From the NCBI GenBank assembly GCA_030616165.1, contig JAUWXV010000046.1, positions 1 through 19,470 of the forward strand: 19,470 bases of DNA, given 5' to 3'. Below are positions 6,282-14,438 of this stretch, piece by piece. This stretch comes from a bacterium (GTDB lineage: Bacteria; SM23-31; JAUVVT01). The notes under the pieces were generated by a model. It made no database searches. It had not been told where the DNA came from and worked only from the letters and a program-made list of their open reading frames with translations. Made by a program: the position numbers and the translations under genes. Numbering within the stretch: the stretch's first letter is position 1; each line of letters begins with the position of its first letter.

Positions 6282-7244
6282 ATGAAAACATTAAAAAGAT
6301 ACAACACAATATTACTCTTAATATTTTTCAGTGTTAATTTATTATTTAACTTCACAGTTTCAGCACAACAAAAAAATCCTTTCCGCCTCAATAAAGTAAT
6401 ACAACTATTCGAGGAGGGAAAACCTGCTTTTGGTCTTTTTTCTTTAGACCGCTCTCCAAGAAATGCAATTGTTATATCTGAGTCAGACCTGGATTATGTT
6501 TTCATCGATATGGAACATGCCCCCTGGGATATAAATTCGTTCCAACTTTTCCTTTATTCTATGATTAACAAACAAGAGATACTTGCAAAGGGAAATCCAC
6601 AGCCAAATGTTGTTCCAATTGTTAGAATTCCAGCAAATGGTGCGGAAAAAAAGGAATATATGATAAAACAGGTTTTTGACCGCGGGGCTTATGGTGTAAT
6701 TTCTCCACACATTGATACTCCGGAACAGGCAAGAGAACTTGTTCAGGCATGTAGATACCCACAGGAAATAAATGCTCAGGATTATTATCCGGAAGGGCTG
6801 CGTGGTGCTGCCGGAACTCCCGCTCCAAGATACTGGGGCATTACCCTTCCTGAATACATAAATAAAGCGGATGCCTGGCCACTTGACCCTTCAGGTGAAC
6901 TGCTGGTTATAATTCAGATTGAAAGCAAACAGGCAGTTGAAAATATTAATGAAATTATCGATGTCCCGGGAATTGGTGCGGTTTTTATTGGTCCTTTTGA
7001 TTTATCCTTTTCGCTGGGCTACCCGGCAAACACTTCAGCACCACCTGTGGAAAACGCAATGCAAAAAGTTTTAAAAGCCTGTCTTGCAAAAAATATCCCC
7101 TGTGGTATAACAGCGGGCCCCGATGATATCGAGAAACGCCTCAAAGAAGGTTTTAAACTCATTGCATTTAACGGATTAGACGGGGGTCCGAGTACATTAG
7201 TCGTTGAAGGACTGCGAGTTGCGAGGGAATTTTTAAAATATTAA
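6282..7244 (+). CDS. HpcH/HpaI-family aldolase with a signal peptide
   Basis: Residues 1-28 form a signal peptide ending in VSA. The rest is a complete HpcH/HpaI aldolase-type TIM barrel. The equivalents of the HpaI catalytic residues are present: H79 in DMEHAP, R115 in VRIP, and the metal ligands E214 (IQIESKQAV) and D240 (GPFDLSFSLG). The family carries out metal-dependent retro-aldol cleavage of 4-hydroxy-2-oxo acids, releasing pyruvate or a similar oxo acid. An AGGAGG site precedes the ATG. Most family members are cytoplasmic, so export is unusual. Its position after a sialidase-like gene hints at extracytoplasmic sugar-acid breakdown; that link is inference. Confidence 0.9.
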   Translation: MKTLKRYNTILLLIFFSVNLLFNFTVSAQQKNPFRLNKVIQLFEEGKPAFGLFSLDRSPRNAIVISESDLDYVFIDMEHAPWDINSFQLFLYSMINKQEILAKGNPQPNVVPIVRIPANGAEKKEYMIKQVFDRGAYGVISPHIDTPEQARELVQACRYPQEINAQDYYPEGLRGAAGTPAPRYWGITLPEYINKADAWPLDPSGELLVIIQIESKQAVENINEIIDVPGIGAVFIGPFDLSFSLGYPANTSAPPVENAMQKVLKACLAKNIPCGITAGPDDIEKRLKEGFKLIAFNGLDGGPSTLVVEGLRVAREFLKY

Positions 7245-7587
7245 TTTTTTGATACTTCATTCATTTGACTTTTAATTGAAATGTACACAATTATTTTTTA
7301 TGCTTTAAGATTGCTGAAAAAGTCGAATAAATGTTCAGTTTAACCAATACTTCAGATGACAGCGCGTATTCGGTTTTCCCGATAAATCAAGACTCTCTGA
7401 ATGCCTTCAGCACTTAGTATAGCCAGAGAACGTTATGAAAAATGTTTAGTCCAAAAGTATATAAGGAGATTAAATAAACCCCAGATGCACGAATAAAATT
7501 TAAATAAAGATGAGGATTAATATATTTAATTAATATAGGAATGGAACACTTTATTATAGGAGATATAATTAGGTGTGAATTATTCTT
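7245..7587. other. Gene-free spacer between convergent genes
   Basis: The aldolase gene and the kinase gene converge here. I found no supportable gene, hairpin with a T run, or repeat shared with other spacers. The part around 7310-7460 is less AT-rich than its surroundings and could be an old gene remnant, but no frame gives a recognisable peptide. Confidence 0.5.
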
Positions 7588-8268
7588 TTATTTTCTGGGA
7601 ATTCTGACGACAAATTTAGAACCAACATTAAGTTCACTTTCTGCAATTATATCTCCTCCATAAGATTCCAAAATCTGTTTTGCAATTGTTAATCCCATTC
7701 CCTTACCCGCTGATATTTCTGTTAGAAGATTATTTGACTTTGTTGAGAAAAAAGGATTGAATATTTTTGAGATATTTTCTTCAGATATCCCACACCCTGT
7801 ATCTCTAATAGAAAAATAACAATTATTTTCTTCACAAAATGTATCAATAAAAATTTTTCTTTCAACAGAATCATACATGGCTTCCTTCGCATTGGTAAAC
7901 AGGTTATTTACAACCTGAAAAAAATCTATATATTGCCCATTAATTTTATGTGGACATTTTAATTGAAAACTCTTCTCAATCTCATCTCTGTAAAAAGGTT
8001 CAACTTCTTGCAGAAAATTAACCTCCTTTAACAATTGATTAAGCGAAAAATCGGACTCCTCTCTCAATAATTCTACCTTGTCTTTTATGACAAGTCTTTT
8101 TATCATATCGTCCATCCTTTCTGTATATATCTGGATTTTCTCCACATATTGTGAAATCTTCTTATTATCTGACCCTTCCTTTAAATTCCCTGTTAAGACC
8201 ATTACCGCCTGGAGCGAACTTCTAAAATTGTGCAGGAATCCAGAAAAATAAATATCTTCATTCTTCAT
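7588..8268 (-). CDS. Soluble sensor-less histidine kinase
   Basis: This 226-residue protein contains only the transmitter part of a histidine kinase. The phospho-acceptor helix has H13 in LHNFRSSL, a variant H box in place of the common H-E-x-R-T-P. The ATPase domain has the N box NNLFTNAKEA (121-130), the G1 box DTGCGIS (156-162), NPFFSTK (171-177) and GKGMGL (188-193). There is no membrane segment, PAS domain or receiver, and a stop codon lies shortly upstream of the start, so no sensor domain is attached. It should phosphorylate a separate response regulator. None is adjacent; the nearest is the receiver-PAS gene at the left edge. No strong ribosome-binding site is visible. Confidence 0.88.
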   Translation of the reverse strand: MKNEDIYFSGFLHNFRSSLQAVMVLTGNLKEGSDNKKISQYVEKIQIYTERMDDMIKRLVIKDKVELLREESDFSLNQLLKEVNFLQEVEPFYRDEIEKSFQLKCPHKINGQYIDFFQVVNNLFTNAKEAMYDSVERKIFIDTFCEENNCYFSIRDTGCGISEENISKIFNPFFSTKSNNLLTEISAGKGMGLTIAKQILESYGGDIIAESELNVGSKFVVRIPRK

Positions 8269-8573
8269 TTTATTTAAACTATCGTTTCATTTTAAATTCA
8301 TATCAGGTTACTCTTTCATTTTATCGATTTTTTTATGCTCATAATTCAGATTTAATAATTCTATCCTATCCCCCAATTTCTACATTTTTTAAATTATTGT
8401 TAAATTAAATAAAATATTATGAGATTGTAAAGTTCTTTATTAGTAAAATAAGTTCTTTAAAAGTCCCTTTTTAGTAAAAAACTCTTTTTAATATTCCAAT
8501 TGAAAAATTATTCTCCAAATGTTGAATTTAAAATGAATTCTTATTTTAGCGATCTGATTTGATAAATTAGAGA
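8269..8573. other. AT-rich spacer upstream of the histidine kinase
   Basis: The stretch holds the presumed promoter region of the kinase gene. Around 8432-8510 there are repeated short motifs (TTCTTTATTAGTAAAATAA and CCTTTTTAGTAAAAAACTC) that could form weak A/T hairpins. No gene is visible. Confidence 0.4.
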
Positions 8574-8598
8574 GTAGGACAGACATTCTTGTCTGTCT
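8574..8598. repeat. GTAG-hairpin repeat
   Basis: GTAG (8574-8577) overlaps the first base of a hairpin with arms GGACAGACA (8577-8585) and TGTCTGTCT (8590-8598) around TTCT. One wobble pair lies at the base. The same sequence recurs almost exactly at 10304-10328 and, inverted, at 19438-19462. Confidence 0.8.
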
Positions 8599-8642
8599 AA
8601 TAATTAAGATTTTCTTTCAAAGAAATTATCTTTACAGACTAT

Positions 8643-8674
8643 AAAAAAAAGCCGACCAGAAAGATCGACTTTTT
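8643..8674 (-). terminator. Rho-independent terminator of the HtrA gene
   Basis: On the minus strand, AAAAAGTCGA pairs with TCGGCTTTTT around a 9-nt loop. Allowing one G-T pair this makes a continuous 10-bp stem, followed by a run of T (A at 8643-8650 on the plus strand). It lies 36 bp beyond the HtrA stop codon. A shorter T run on the other side could give weak termination in the opposite direction. Confidence 0.75.
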
Positions 8675-8709
8675 AATTATTAAAAAATAAATATCAAATT
8701 TAAAAATTA

Positions 8710-10224
8710 TCAATTTGGTATTCTTAAAGATAAAACAGATGTATCTCCTGTTTTTTGTCTTACTATAAAAAATCGCGCCGCTTTACCCTTGTATTTTTCC
8801 AATGCAATCTTAAAATCACTCCCTGACTTCATTTCAATACTCTCAATTTTCCATATCAAATCCCCTTTTAACAGTCCTTTTTGAAAAGCCTGACTATCAT
8901 TATTTATATCTGCTATAATTACTCCTCTCTCTTTTATTCCACTTGATTTATAATATTCGGTTGAAGGCATTTCGACAGATATTCCAATATCGGGCATTTC
9001 TTTTTTGTCGCTCTCTGCTAGAGCGGCTATCAATTCTGTTCCCCCATCCGACCTTGCCCGAAGAGTGACTTTAATATACTTTTTCTCACCACCTCTTATA
9101 ACTGATAGTGTAACTTCATCCCCGGGATCTTTTCCAGCAATTATGGTTTGTAATTCATTTCTTCTTGCAACCTTTTTCCCATTCACTTCAATAATAACAT
9201 CCCCGGATTCAAGGCCAGCCTCCTCTGCCGTACTACCAAGGGTAAAACCCTGCACAATAACACCCTCTGGACTGTCCAGTCCAAATGCTTCCATATCATC
9301 GGTATCCTGTATATCACCTATTGAAATTCCTATATATCCTCTTGTCACTTTTCCATGCCCTTTTAAATCGGAAACAACATTTTTTACAATATTTATCGGT
9401 ATAGCAAAAGCATATCCCTGACTGTACCCGCTTCCTGACATAATTGCGGTATTGATTCCTATTACTTCACCATCAATATTTAAAAGTGGACCTCCGCTGT
9501 TGCCAGGATTGATGGCAGCATCCGTCTGTATAAAATTCTCAATTGAATACTTGTTTGTTCTATCAATATCAATATTTCTTCCAATTCCACTTACAATCCC
9601 TGCTGTTACAGTCGAACTTAAATTCGGGGAAAGTGGGCTCCCGATTGCAAGTACCCACTGTCCGACCTCTACCTCATCCGAATTCCCTAATATAACTATT
9701 GGAAGACCTTCTGCATCTATTTTCAAAAGAGCGATATCTGTATCACTGTCGGAGCCTACCACTTCCGCTTCATATGTTCTCTTGTCAGTAAGTTGAACTC
9801 CTCTTTTATCTACTTTATCAATCACGTGCTTATTAGTTAAAATATACCCATCACTGCTGATAATCATTCCAGACCCAAGACCTTGAAATCGACGTTCAAG
9901 CTCCTCATCATCCCTTCTTCCAAAAGGAAAAAAGAAAAATTCTAAAGGATTTTCCCGAGATGAAAGCTTAACCTTTCTCTCTGTATTTATACAGACAACT
10001 GCTGGAATTACCCTTTGGGCTATTGATACAAAAGCATTATTTAAATCCCTCAAATCTAAAACATCTTTTGTCTGTTTTTCCTGACTTTCAGTATAAACAA
10101 CCTTTTTAACCAAATTATCTCTAACGACATACCTATTCTTCGTCAAATTAAAATCAACAAATAGTGAAAGAGATATTATTATTACAAAAAATATTAAACC
10201 TAATATCGATATATATCTTTTCAT
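8710..10224 (-). CDS. HtrA/DegP-type periplasmic serine protease with two PDZ domains
   Basis: The 504-residue product has an N-terminal membrane anchor or signal (residues 5-24), then a trypsin-like protease with triad H133 (TNKHVI), D163 (SDTDIALL) and S243 (GNSGGPL). PDZ1 lies near 285-385 (GYIGISIGDI to VTLSVIRGG). A second, more diverged PDZ lies near 420-500 (IGISVEM to FFIVRQKTG). HtrA proteases degrade or refold damaged envelope proteins. I chose the ATG at 10224 rather than one 13 codons upstream because AGGAG sits 7 nt before it and hydrophobic residues follow directly. The loop near residues 85-112 (ENPLEFFFFPFG, then charged residues) matches the LA-loop region of DegP-like proteins. 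A terminator follows. Confidence 0.95.
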   Translation of the reverse strand: MKRYISILGLIFFVIIISLSLFVDFNLTKNRYVVRDNLVKKVVYTESQEKQTKDVLDLRDLNNAFVSIAQRVIPAVVCINTERKVKLSSRENPLEFFFFPFGRRDDEELERRFQGLGSGMIISSDGYILTNKHVIDKVDKRGVQLTDKRTYEAEVVGSDSDTDIALLKIDAEGLPIVILGNSDEVEVGQWVLAIGSPLSPNLSSTVTAGIVSGIGRNIDIDRTNKYSIENFIQTDAAINPGNSGGPLLNIDGEVIGINTAIMSGSGYSQGYAFAIPINIVKNVVSDLKGHGKVTRGYIGISIGDIQDTDDMEAFGLDSPEGVIVQGFTLGSTAEEAGLESGDVIIEVNGKKVARRNELQTIIAGKDPGDEVTLSVIRGGEKKYIKVTLRARSDGGTELIAALAESDKKEMPDIGISVEMPSTEYYKSSGIKERGVIIADINNDSQAFQKGLLKGDLIWKIESIEMKSGSDFKIALEKYKGKAARFFIVRQKTGDTSVLSLRIPN

Positions 10225-10231
10225 AGCAGGT

Positions 10232-10236
10232 CTCCT
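10232..10236 (-). promoter_or_regulatory. Ribosome-binding site that sets the HtrA start
   Basis: AGGAG on the minus strand stands 7 nt before the ATG at 10224. The alternative upstream ATG at 10263 has no such site and would add a charged extension before the signal segment. Confidence 0.8.
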
Positions 10237-10252
10237 GGTAAAATAATATATA

Positions 10253-10375
10253 AAAAATTTCAATTATACACCTTAATTATTAACCTAACCCATGACAAAA
10301 ACGGTAGGACAGACATTCCTGTCTGTCCATAAGGACCAAAAATTTCAATTATACATTTGATTATTAATCTCATCC
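10253..10375. repeat. GTAG hairpin lying between duplicated flanks
   Basis: The flank at 10253-10290 recurs 85 bp further on at 10338-10375: 18 identical bases (AAAAATTTCAATTATACA), then a diverged continuation. Between the copies lies GTAG (10304-10307) with a perfect 9-bp hairpin, GGACAGACA (10307-10315) and TGTCTGTCC (10320-10328), loop TTCC. The block is upstream of the HtrA gene, so its promoter may be affected. Confidence 0.75.
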
Positions 10376-10491
10376 GGTAAATCCACTTTCACGAGTGGAA
10401 AAAATATTAATAAAAAAAACGGTAATTTATTACATAAATTTTACCATAACCAATATTTGTGGTTAAATAAAAGATTAATAATTGTTATTAT

Positions 10492-10911
10492 TTAATTTTT
10501 ATTATTTTTCTTCTTTTTCCTTTTTTTACTATCCTCAGTCTTGGTTGTTTCTGGTTTACTTTCTTCATCGCTGACAGTCTCTTTTTTTTCGGCTTTTTCT
10601 TTCACCTCCTCTTTTTCTGCCTCTTGCTTCTTGGCTTCCTCGTCTTTTTTAACTTCATCCACATAATTAAGTCTCAGTTCAGTCAATACATTTTGAATTA
10701 AAGATTCTTCCTCTATTGAAAGATTACCTTTTGTCCTATTTGAAATCATACCAAGCATATCAATAGCAAACTTTGCTTCATTTAAATTTCTGGTAATCTC
10801 TTTGGTAATAGGATGTATAATCTTCCCCATACTAATCATAGCTGAAGATTGGAAATTCAAAACAAGTATGGCAAACAATTCATCGTCAAGTTCCCTGTTT
10901 TCTTCTGGCAT
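10492..10911 (-). CDS. DUF1844 protein with a charged C-terminal tail
   Basis: Residues about 5-90 match the small helical DUF1844 family: LFAILVLNFQSSAMISMGKI at the start, then NEAKFAIDMLGMI and EEESLIQNVLTELRLNYV. The family's function is not known. Residues 90-139 are almost entirely Lys and Glu (KKRKKKKNNKN at the end), a low-complexity tail longer than in many members. There is no signal peptide or membrane segment. It is preceded by the zinc peptidase gene 108 bp upstream on the same strand. Confidence 0.85.
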   Translation of the reverse strand: MPEENRELDDELFAILVLNFQSSAMISMGKIIHPITKEITRNLNEAKFAIDMLGMISNRTKGNLSIEEESLIQNVLTELRLNYVDEVKKDEEAKKQEAEKEEVKEKAEKKETVSDEESKPETTKTEDSKKRKKKKNNKN

Positions 10912-11019
10912 AATAATCCTTTTATTTTATTCAACAAATTGTACTTATACCAAAACTTTGTTAAATTTTGAATTTTTTTGTATCTTTTTTTGTCAAAAAA
11001 TTGAACAAAAAACTTTAAA

Positions 11020-11700
11020 TTAATCTCTGCTGCCTCTCAGAAGAATTAATCTTATAAGTTGTAAAACAGCCATCGCAGCAGCAGCAACATAAGTAAGAGC
11101 CGCAGCATTAAGAACCTTTCTGGCTTTTGAAATTTCATCTGCCTCCAAAAATCCCGCACTTTTTAAAGACTCAATTGCTCTCCCGGATGCATTGAATTCA
11201 ACCGGCAGAGTAACAACCTGAAATAAAACCGCAGCAGTGAACAATATTATACCCAGATCCAAAAGAAAGGGAATACTGAAAAAAAATCCTCCAATAAAAA
11301 GTGGCCAGGCAAGGGTACTGCCAAATTTTGCAGATGGAAGAACGGAATTCCTGATATTTAAAGGCATATATCCGGTTCCATGCTGAACTGCATGCCCAAC
11401 CTCGTGTGCCGCTACTCCAAGAGCCGCTAATGAACTGCCTCTGAAATTCTCACTCGAGAGCCTAAGAACCCTCTTCACAGGATCATAATGATCGCTTAAT
11501 CTACCCTCTGACTCTTCGATAGGTATATCTCCAAGACCATTTTTTCGTAATAAATATGAAGCAACCTCTGCCCCTGAGATACCTCTCCTCGACTTTATCC
11601 TGCTGTATTTAACATAGGTACTTTTTACCTTCTGCTGGGCATACAGGGTTAATAACAAAGCCGGTATTAACAACAAAAATGTCGAGTCCCAATAAAACAT
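11020..11700 (-). CDS. YugP-type membrane zinc metallopeptidase
   Basis: This 226-residue protein belongs to the neutral zinc metallopeptidase family (Zn_peptidase_2). The metal-binding motif is HEVGHAVQH near residues 93-101, followed by the family motif MPLNIRNSVLP. A membrane segment near residues 5-20 begins the protein. Further hydrophobic stretches lie near 130-175 and at the C-terminus (AAALTYVAAAAMAVLQLIRL). The natural substrate of this family is unclear; it is a membrane peptidase. The ATG at 11700 is preferred over a TTG one codon earlier because AAGGAGG is 5 nt before it. A palindromic repeat sits about 30 bp upstream. Confidence 0.92.
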   Translation of the reverse strand: MFYWDSTFLLLIPALLLTLYAQQKVKSTYVKYSRIKSRRGISGAEVASYLLRKNGLGDIPIEESEGRLSDHYDPVKRVLRLSSENFRGSSLAALGVAAHEVGHAVQHGTGYMPLNIRNSVLPSAKFGSTLAWPLFIGGFFFSIPFLLDLGIILFTAAVLFQVVTLPVEFNASGRAIESLKSAGFLEADEISKARKVLNAAALTYVAAAAMAVLQLIRLILLRGSRD

Positions 11701-11705
11701 CAATG

Positions 11706-11712
11706 CCTCCTT
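11706..11712 (-). promoter_or_regulatory. Ribosome-binding site that sets the zinc peptidase start
   Basis: AAGGAGG on the minus strand stands 5 nt before the ATG at 11700 but only 2 nt before the alternative TTG at 11703, so the ATG is the better start. Confidence 0.8.
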
Positions 11713-11732
11713 ATATTTCCTTTCACATTCAC

Positions 11733-11762
11733 GATCGCCTCGGGTATCTTACCCGAGGCACT
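11733..11762. repeat. GATCG-hairpin repeat (same family as those flanking the RAYT gene)
   Basis: GATC leads into a perfect 9-bp hairpin, GCCTCGGGT (11737-11745) and ACCCGAGGC (11751-11759), loop ATCTT. The copy at 18013-18040 is nearly the same sequence on the opposite strand, and the copies at 17269 and 17363 are relatives with a changed stem. This copy stands alone, 5.5 kb from the transposase gene. The rest of the spacer 11704-12131 shows no gene. Confidence 0.8.
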
Positions 11763-11986
11763 CATATTTGTATAAAAAAATCAGAATTTGAAGACTTAGT
11801 TAAATCTTTAGAGAACAGACATTTTTGCCTATTCATTCATTAAATGTTTAGACAATAATATTAGAACTACCACCTTTTTCTTCTGTATCAACTTATAGTA
11901 AAATACCTTTTTTAAACATAAAAGTTCCTATTTACCAATATAATAAATTATTTTAATTTATCACATAAAATTATAGAATTATAAAC

Positions 11987-12014
11987 TTGATTTTTTGAAC
12001 AATTTTGTTATATT
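11987..12014 (+). promoter_or_regulatory. Candidate promoter of the penicillin-binding protein gene
   Basis: TTGATT (11987-11992) and TATATT (12009-12014) are separated by 16 bp, a fair sigma-70-like pair about 118 bp before the GTG start. The region is so AT-rich that chance matches are likely. Confidence 0.3.
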
Positions 12015-12131
12015 TAAGTAAAATAAATTAGATAAAATCAATTAAATATCAAAACTTTGGTAAATTCCGAATATTTATCAAAAGTAGTGAAACCAGAAAA
12101 TATATAAAATTCCCAAAAAAATCTGAAAAAA

Positions 12132-14225
12132 GTGCAAAAAAGAAGAAAATACAATAAAATAAAAAAGATAAACACAGAATCAAAAAGAATATCTGAATAC
12201 TTTACTTTAGGATTAATTGTATTTGTATCAATTTCAATCTGGACATTTTTCATTATTAAGTATCTCAGCAGAGACCTTCCCTCTTTGGAGCAACTTGAAA
12301 GATATGAACCCAAATTAGTAAGCAAAATATATTCCAGAGATATTCAGTTGATACGGGAAATCTCGGGTGAAGAAAACAGGAAACTTGTCACTTTCAATAA
12401 ACTACCTGAACATCTAATCAATGCCCTAATCGCTACAGAAGACCATAGTTTCTATAAACATTGGGGAGTAAACACTTATAATTTTTTCGGTGCTCTTTAT
12501 GCAAATATTAAATCGTTAAGCTGGAAGCGTGGATTCAGCACAATTACTATGCAGCTTGCAAGGAATATGACATATCTTACCAAAGAAAAACTTATTATCA
12601 GAAAGATTAAAGAAATTCTCACTGCTTTGAAAATTGAAAAAGCATATACTAAAAATGAAATATTAGAGATGTATTTCAATCAGACCGACTTTGGATGGAA
12701 TTCATTTGGAATCGCATCTGTGACTCATACCTATTTCACCAAAAATGTGGAAGATTTAAATCTTGAAGAATCTGCTCTTCTGGTTGCGCTCTTGCCATCA
12801 ACCACCCAATATTCTCCCTTTAAGAATATGGATCTTGCTTTGAAAAGGAGAAATATTATCCTCAGGAACATGAGGAATATGAACTATATAACAGAAGTGG
12901 AATATCAGGAAACCATAAAAAAACCTATAATTCTTAATCCTGGCCCGAAAAGCTTTAAAGATAAAGCACCTTACTTTTCTGAATATGTCAGGCAGTTAAT
13001 AGATGAAAAATCAAAAGAATTGGGCATAAATCCCTACGAAGATGGATTATCAATATATACAACATTGGATATAGAAATTCAAAAGATAGGGGAAAAATGC
13101 CTGAGCGATCAACTTAACATTATGCAAAAAAATCTCAGTGAACGTCTTAAGACTGACTATGCTAACACAGACATAGATACCACTGTTCAGGGTGCATTTG
13201 TAGCAATTGACCCAAGAAATGGACATATATTAGCAATGGTTGGAGGTAAAGATTACAGTGTCTCCCAATTCAACAGGGCTACCCAGGCAAAAAGACAGCC
13301 GGGTTCTACTTTCAAGCCATTCGTATGGACTGCTGCAATTGACAACGGATATTCCCCTAATGTCGAACTATGGGACCAGGAAATTATTAAGCATAATCTC
13401 GACGGAACTATATGGAGACCGCAGAACTATGACAGAAAAAGGGGAGGACTCACCACCTTGAGAGAAGGATTAAAAAGGTCTCTGAACAATATATCTAATA
13501 GAATTATTTTAGAATTACTTCGGACGCCGAATACCGTTGTGCAATATGCGCATAATATGGGTATAAATTCTGAACTGCGAGCAGTTGAATCTATCGCTAT
13601 GGGCACCTCAGAGGTTAATCTACTGGAACTTACGTCAGCATTTGGTGTATTTCCGAATAAAGGCGTCCTGGTAAAACCTTTAGCAATATTAAAAATTACT
13701 GACAGATTTGGTAATGTTATTTATGAATCAAAACCAGAGAAAAGGGAAGCCATATGTGAAGAGACCGCTTATATTATGACTAATTTGCTTGAATCCGCTT
13801 TAGAACCGGGCGGCACAGGTCAAATCACTCGAATCGTCTATAATTTCACGAGACCAGCAGGAGGAAAAACCGGAACATCTCAGGAATTCACTGATACCTG
13901 GTTCGTGGGATTTATACCACAACTTGTAGTAGGAACATGGGTTGGTTTTGATGACCCCCAGATATCTCTGGGTGAAAAGAATTCCGGTGCAGTCGTGGCT
14001 TTACCAATCTGGGCAAACTTTATAAAAACTTATTGCGACTCTCTACAAATTCCAGTCGCAAATTTTGTAAAACCAGATGGTGTAGTGCAACTCGATATCT
14101 GCAAAGAAACAAAACTCGTTGCTGCAAAATACTGCCCAAACCAGATTAAAGAAATATTCAATATAAGATATGCACCAACCGAAAAATGCCCAATTCATAA
14201 TCCTGTCACGCAAAAAACTCCATGA
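12132..14225 (+). CDS. Class A penicillin-binding protein (PBP1A type)
   Basis: This 697-residue bifunctional peptidoglycan synthase has one N-terminal membrane anchor (residues 24-44). The glycosyltransferase domain (GT51, about 60-235) has ALIATEDHSFYKHWG with catalytic E103, FSTITMQLARN (136-144 region) and EILEMYFNQTDFG (176-188). The transpeptidase domain has S392-x-x-K395 (STFK), S450-L-N452, and K579-T-G-T. FSTITMQL varies from the usual GSTITQQL. The C-terminal tail has a Cys-containing segment (LDICKETKLVAAKYC) as in many PBP1A proteins. It polymerises and cross-links glycan strands outside the inner membrane. The start is GTG; a stop lies 9 codons upstream in frame and no ATG is available. 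No clear ribosome-binding site is visible. Confidence 0.95.
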   Translation: MQKRRKYNKIKKINTESKRISEYFTLGLIVFVSISIWTFFIIKYLSRDLPSLEQLERYEPKLVSKIYSRDIQLIREISGEENRKLVTFNKLPEHLINALIATEDHSFYKHWGVNTYNFFGALYANIKSLSWKRGFSTITMQLARNMTYLTKEKLIIRKIKEILTALKIEKAYTKNEILEMYFNQTDFGWNSFGIASVTHTYFTKNVEDLNLEESALLVALLPSTTQYSPFKNMDLALKRRNIILRNMRNMNYITEVEYQETIKKPIILNPGPKSFKDKAPYFSEYVRQLIDEKSKELGINPYEDGLSIYTTLDIEIQKIGEKCLSDQLNIMQKNLSERLKTDYANTDIDTTVQGAFVAIDPRNGHILAMVGGKDYSVSQFNRATQAKRQPGSTFKPFVWTAAIDNGYSPNVELWDQEIIKHNLDGTIWRPQNYDRKRGGLTTLREGLKRSLNNISNRIILELLRTPNTVVQYAHNMGINSELRAVESIAMGTSEVNLLELTSAFGVFPNKGVLVKPLAILKITDRFGNVIYESKPEKREAICEETAYIMTNLLESALEPGGTGQITRIVYNFTRPAGGKTGTSQEFTDTWFVGFIPQLVVGTWVGFDDPQISLGEKNSGAVVALPIWANFIKTYCDSLQIPVANFVKPDGVVQLDICKETKLVAAKYCPNQIKEIFNIRYAPTEKCPIHNPVTQKTP

Positions 14226-14400
14226 GAATCGGTTTTAAGTTATGAAATATTTCTAAAATTAATTTAACATCTATCCTGATTTATTCACAAATCCTGTTTT
14301 TTTCATTCTGAAACAATGACAATAACAGCGATACTCAACTTTCTTTCAAAGGTAATTCTATAGCAATTTTAATAAAATCAATAGTTTGTCTAATAAAATA

Positions 14401-14438
14401 AAGAATTTTATGAATTATCCAGGCTATAAAAAATTCTT
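14401..14438. terminator. AT-rich inverted repeat at the end of the phosphohexomutase gene (weak terminator candidate)
   Basis: AAGAATTTT (14401-14409) pairs with AAAATTCTT (14430-14438) around a 20-nt loop, just touching the stop codon. The stem is weak and lacks G+C, so termination is only possible, not likely. Confidence 0.25.

Noticed and set aside
9005-9796. Two plus-strand frames of 138 and 114 codons opposite the HtrA gene
   Set aside because: They lie wholly inside the conserved protease and PDZ coding sequence and have no family features.
11733-11762. A Rho-independent terminator upstream of the zinc peptidase
   Set aside because: The strong stem has no T run on either strand, lies upstream of both flanking genes, and matches the dispersed repeat family.
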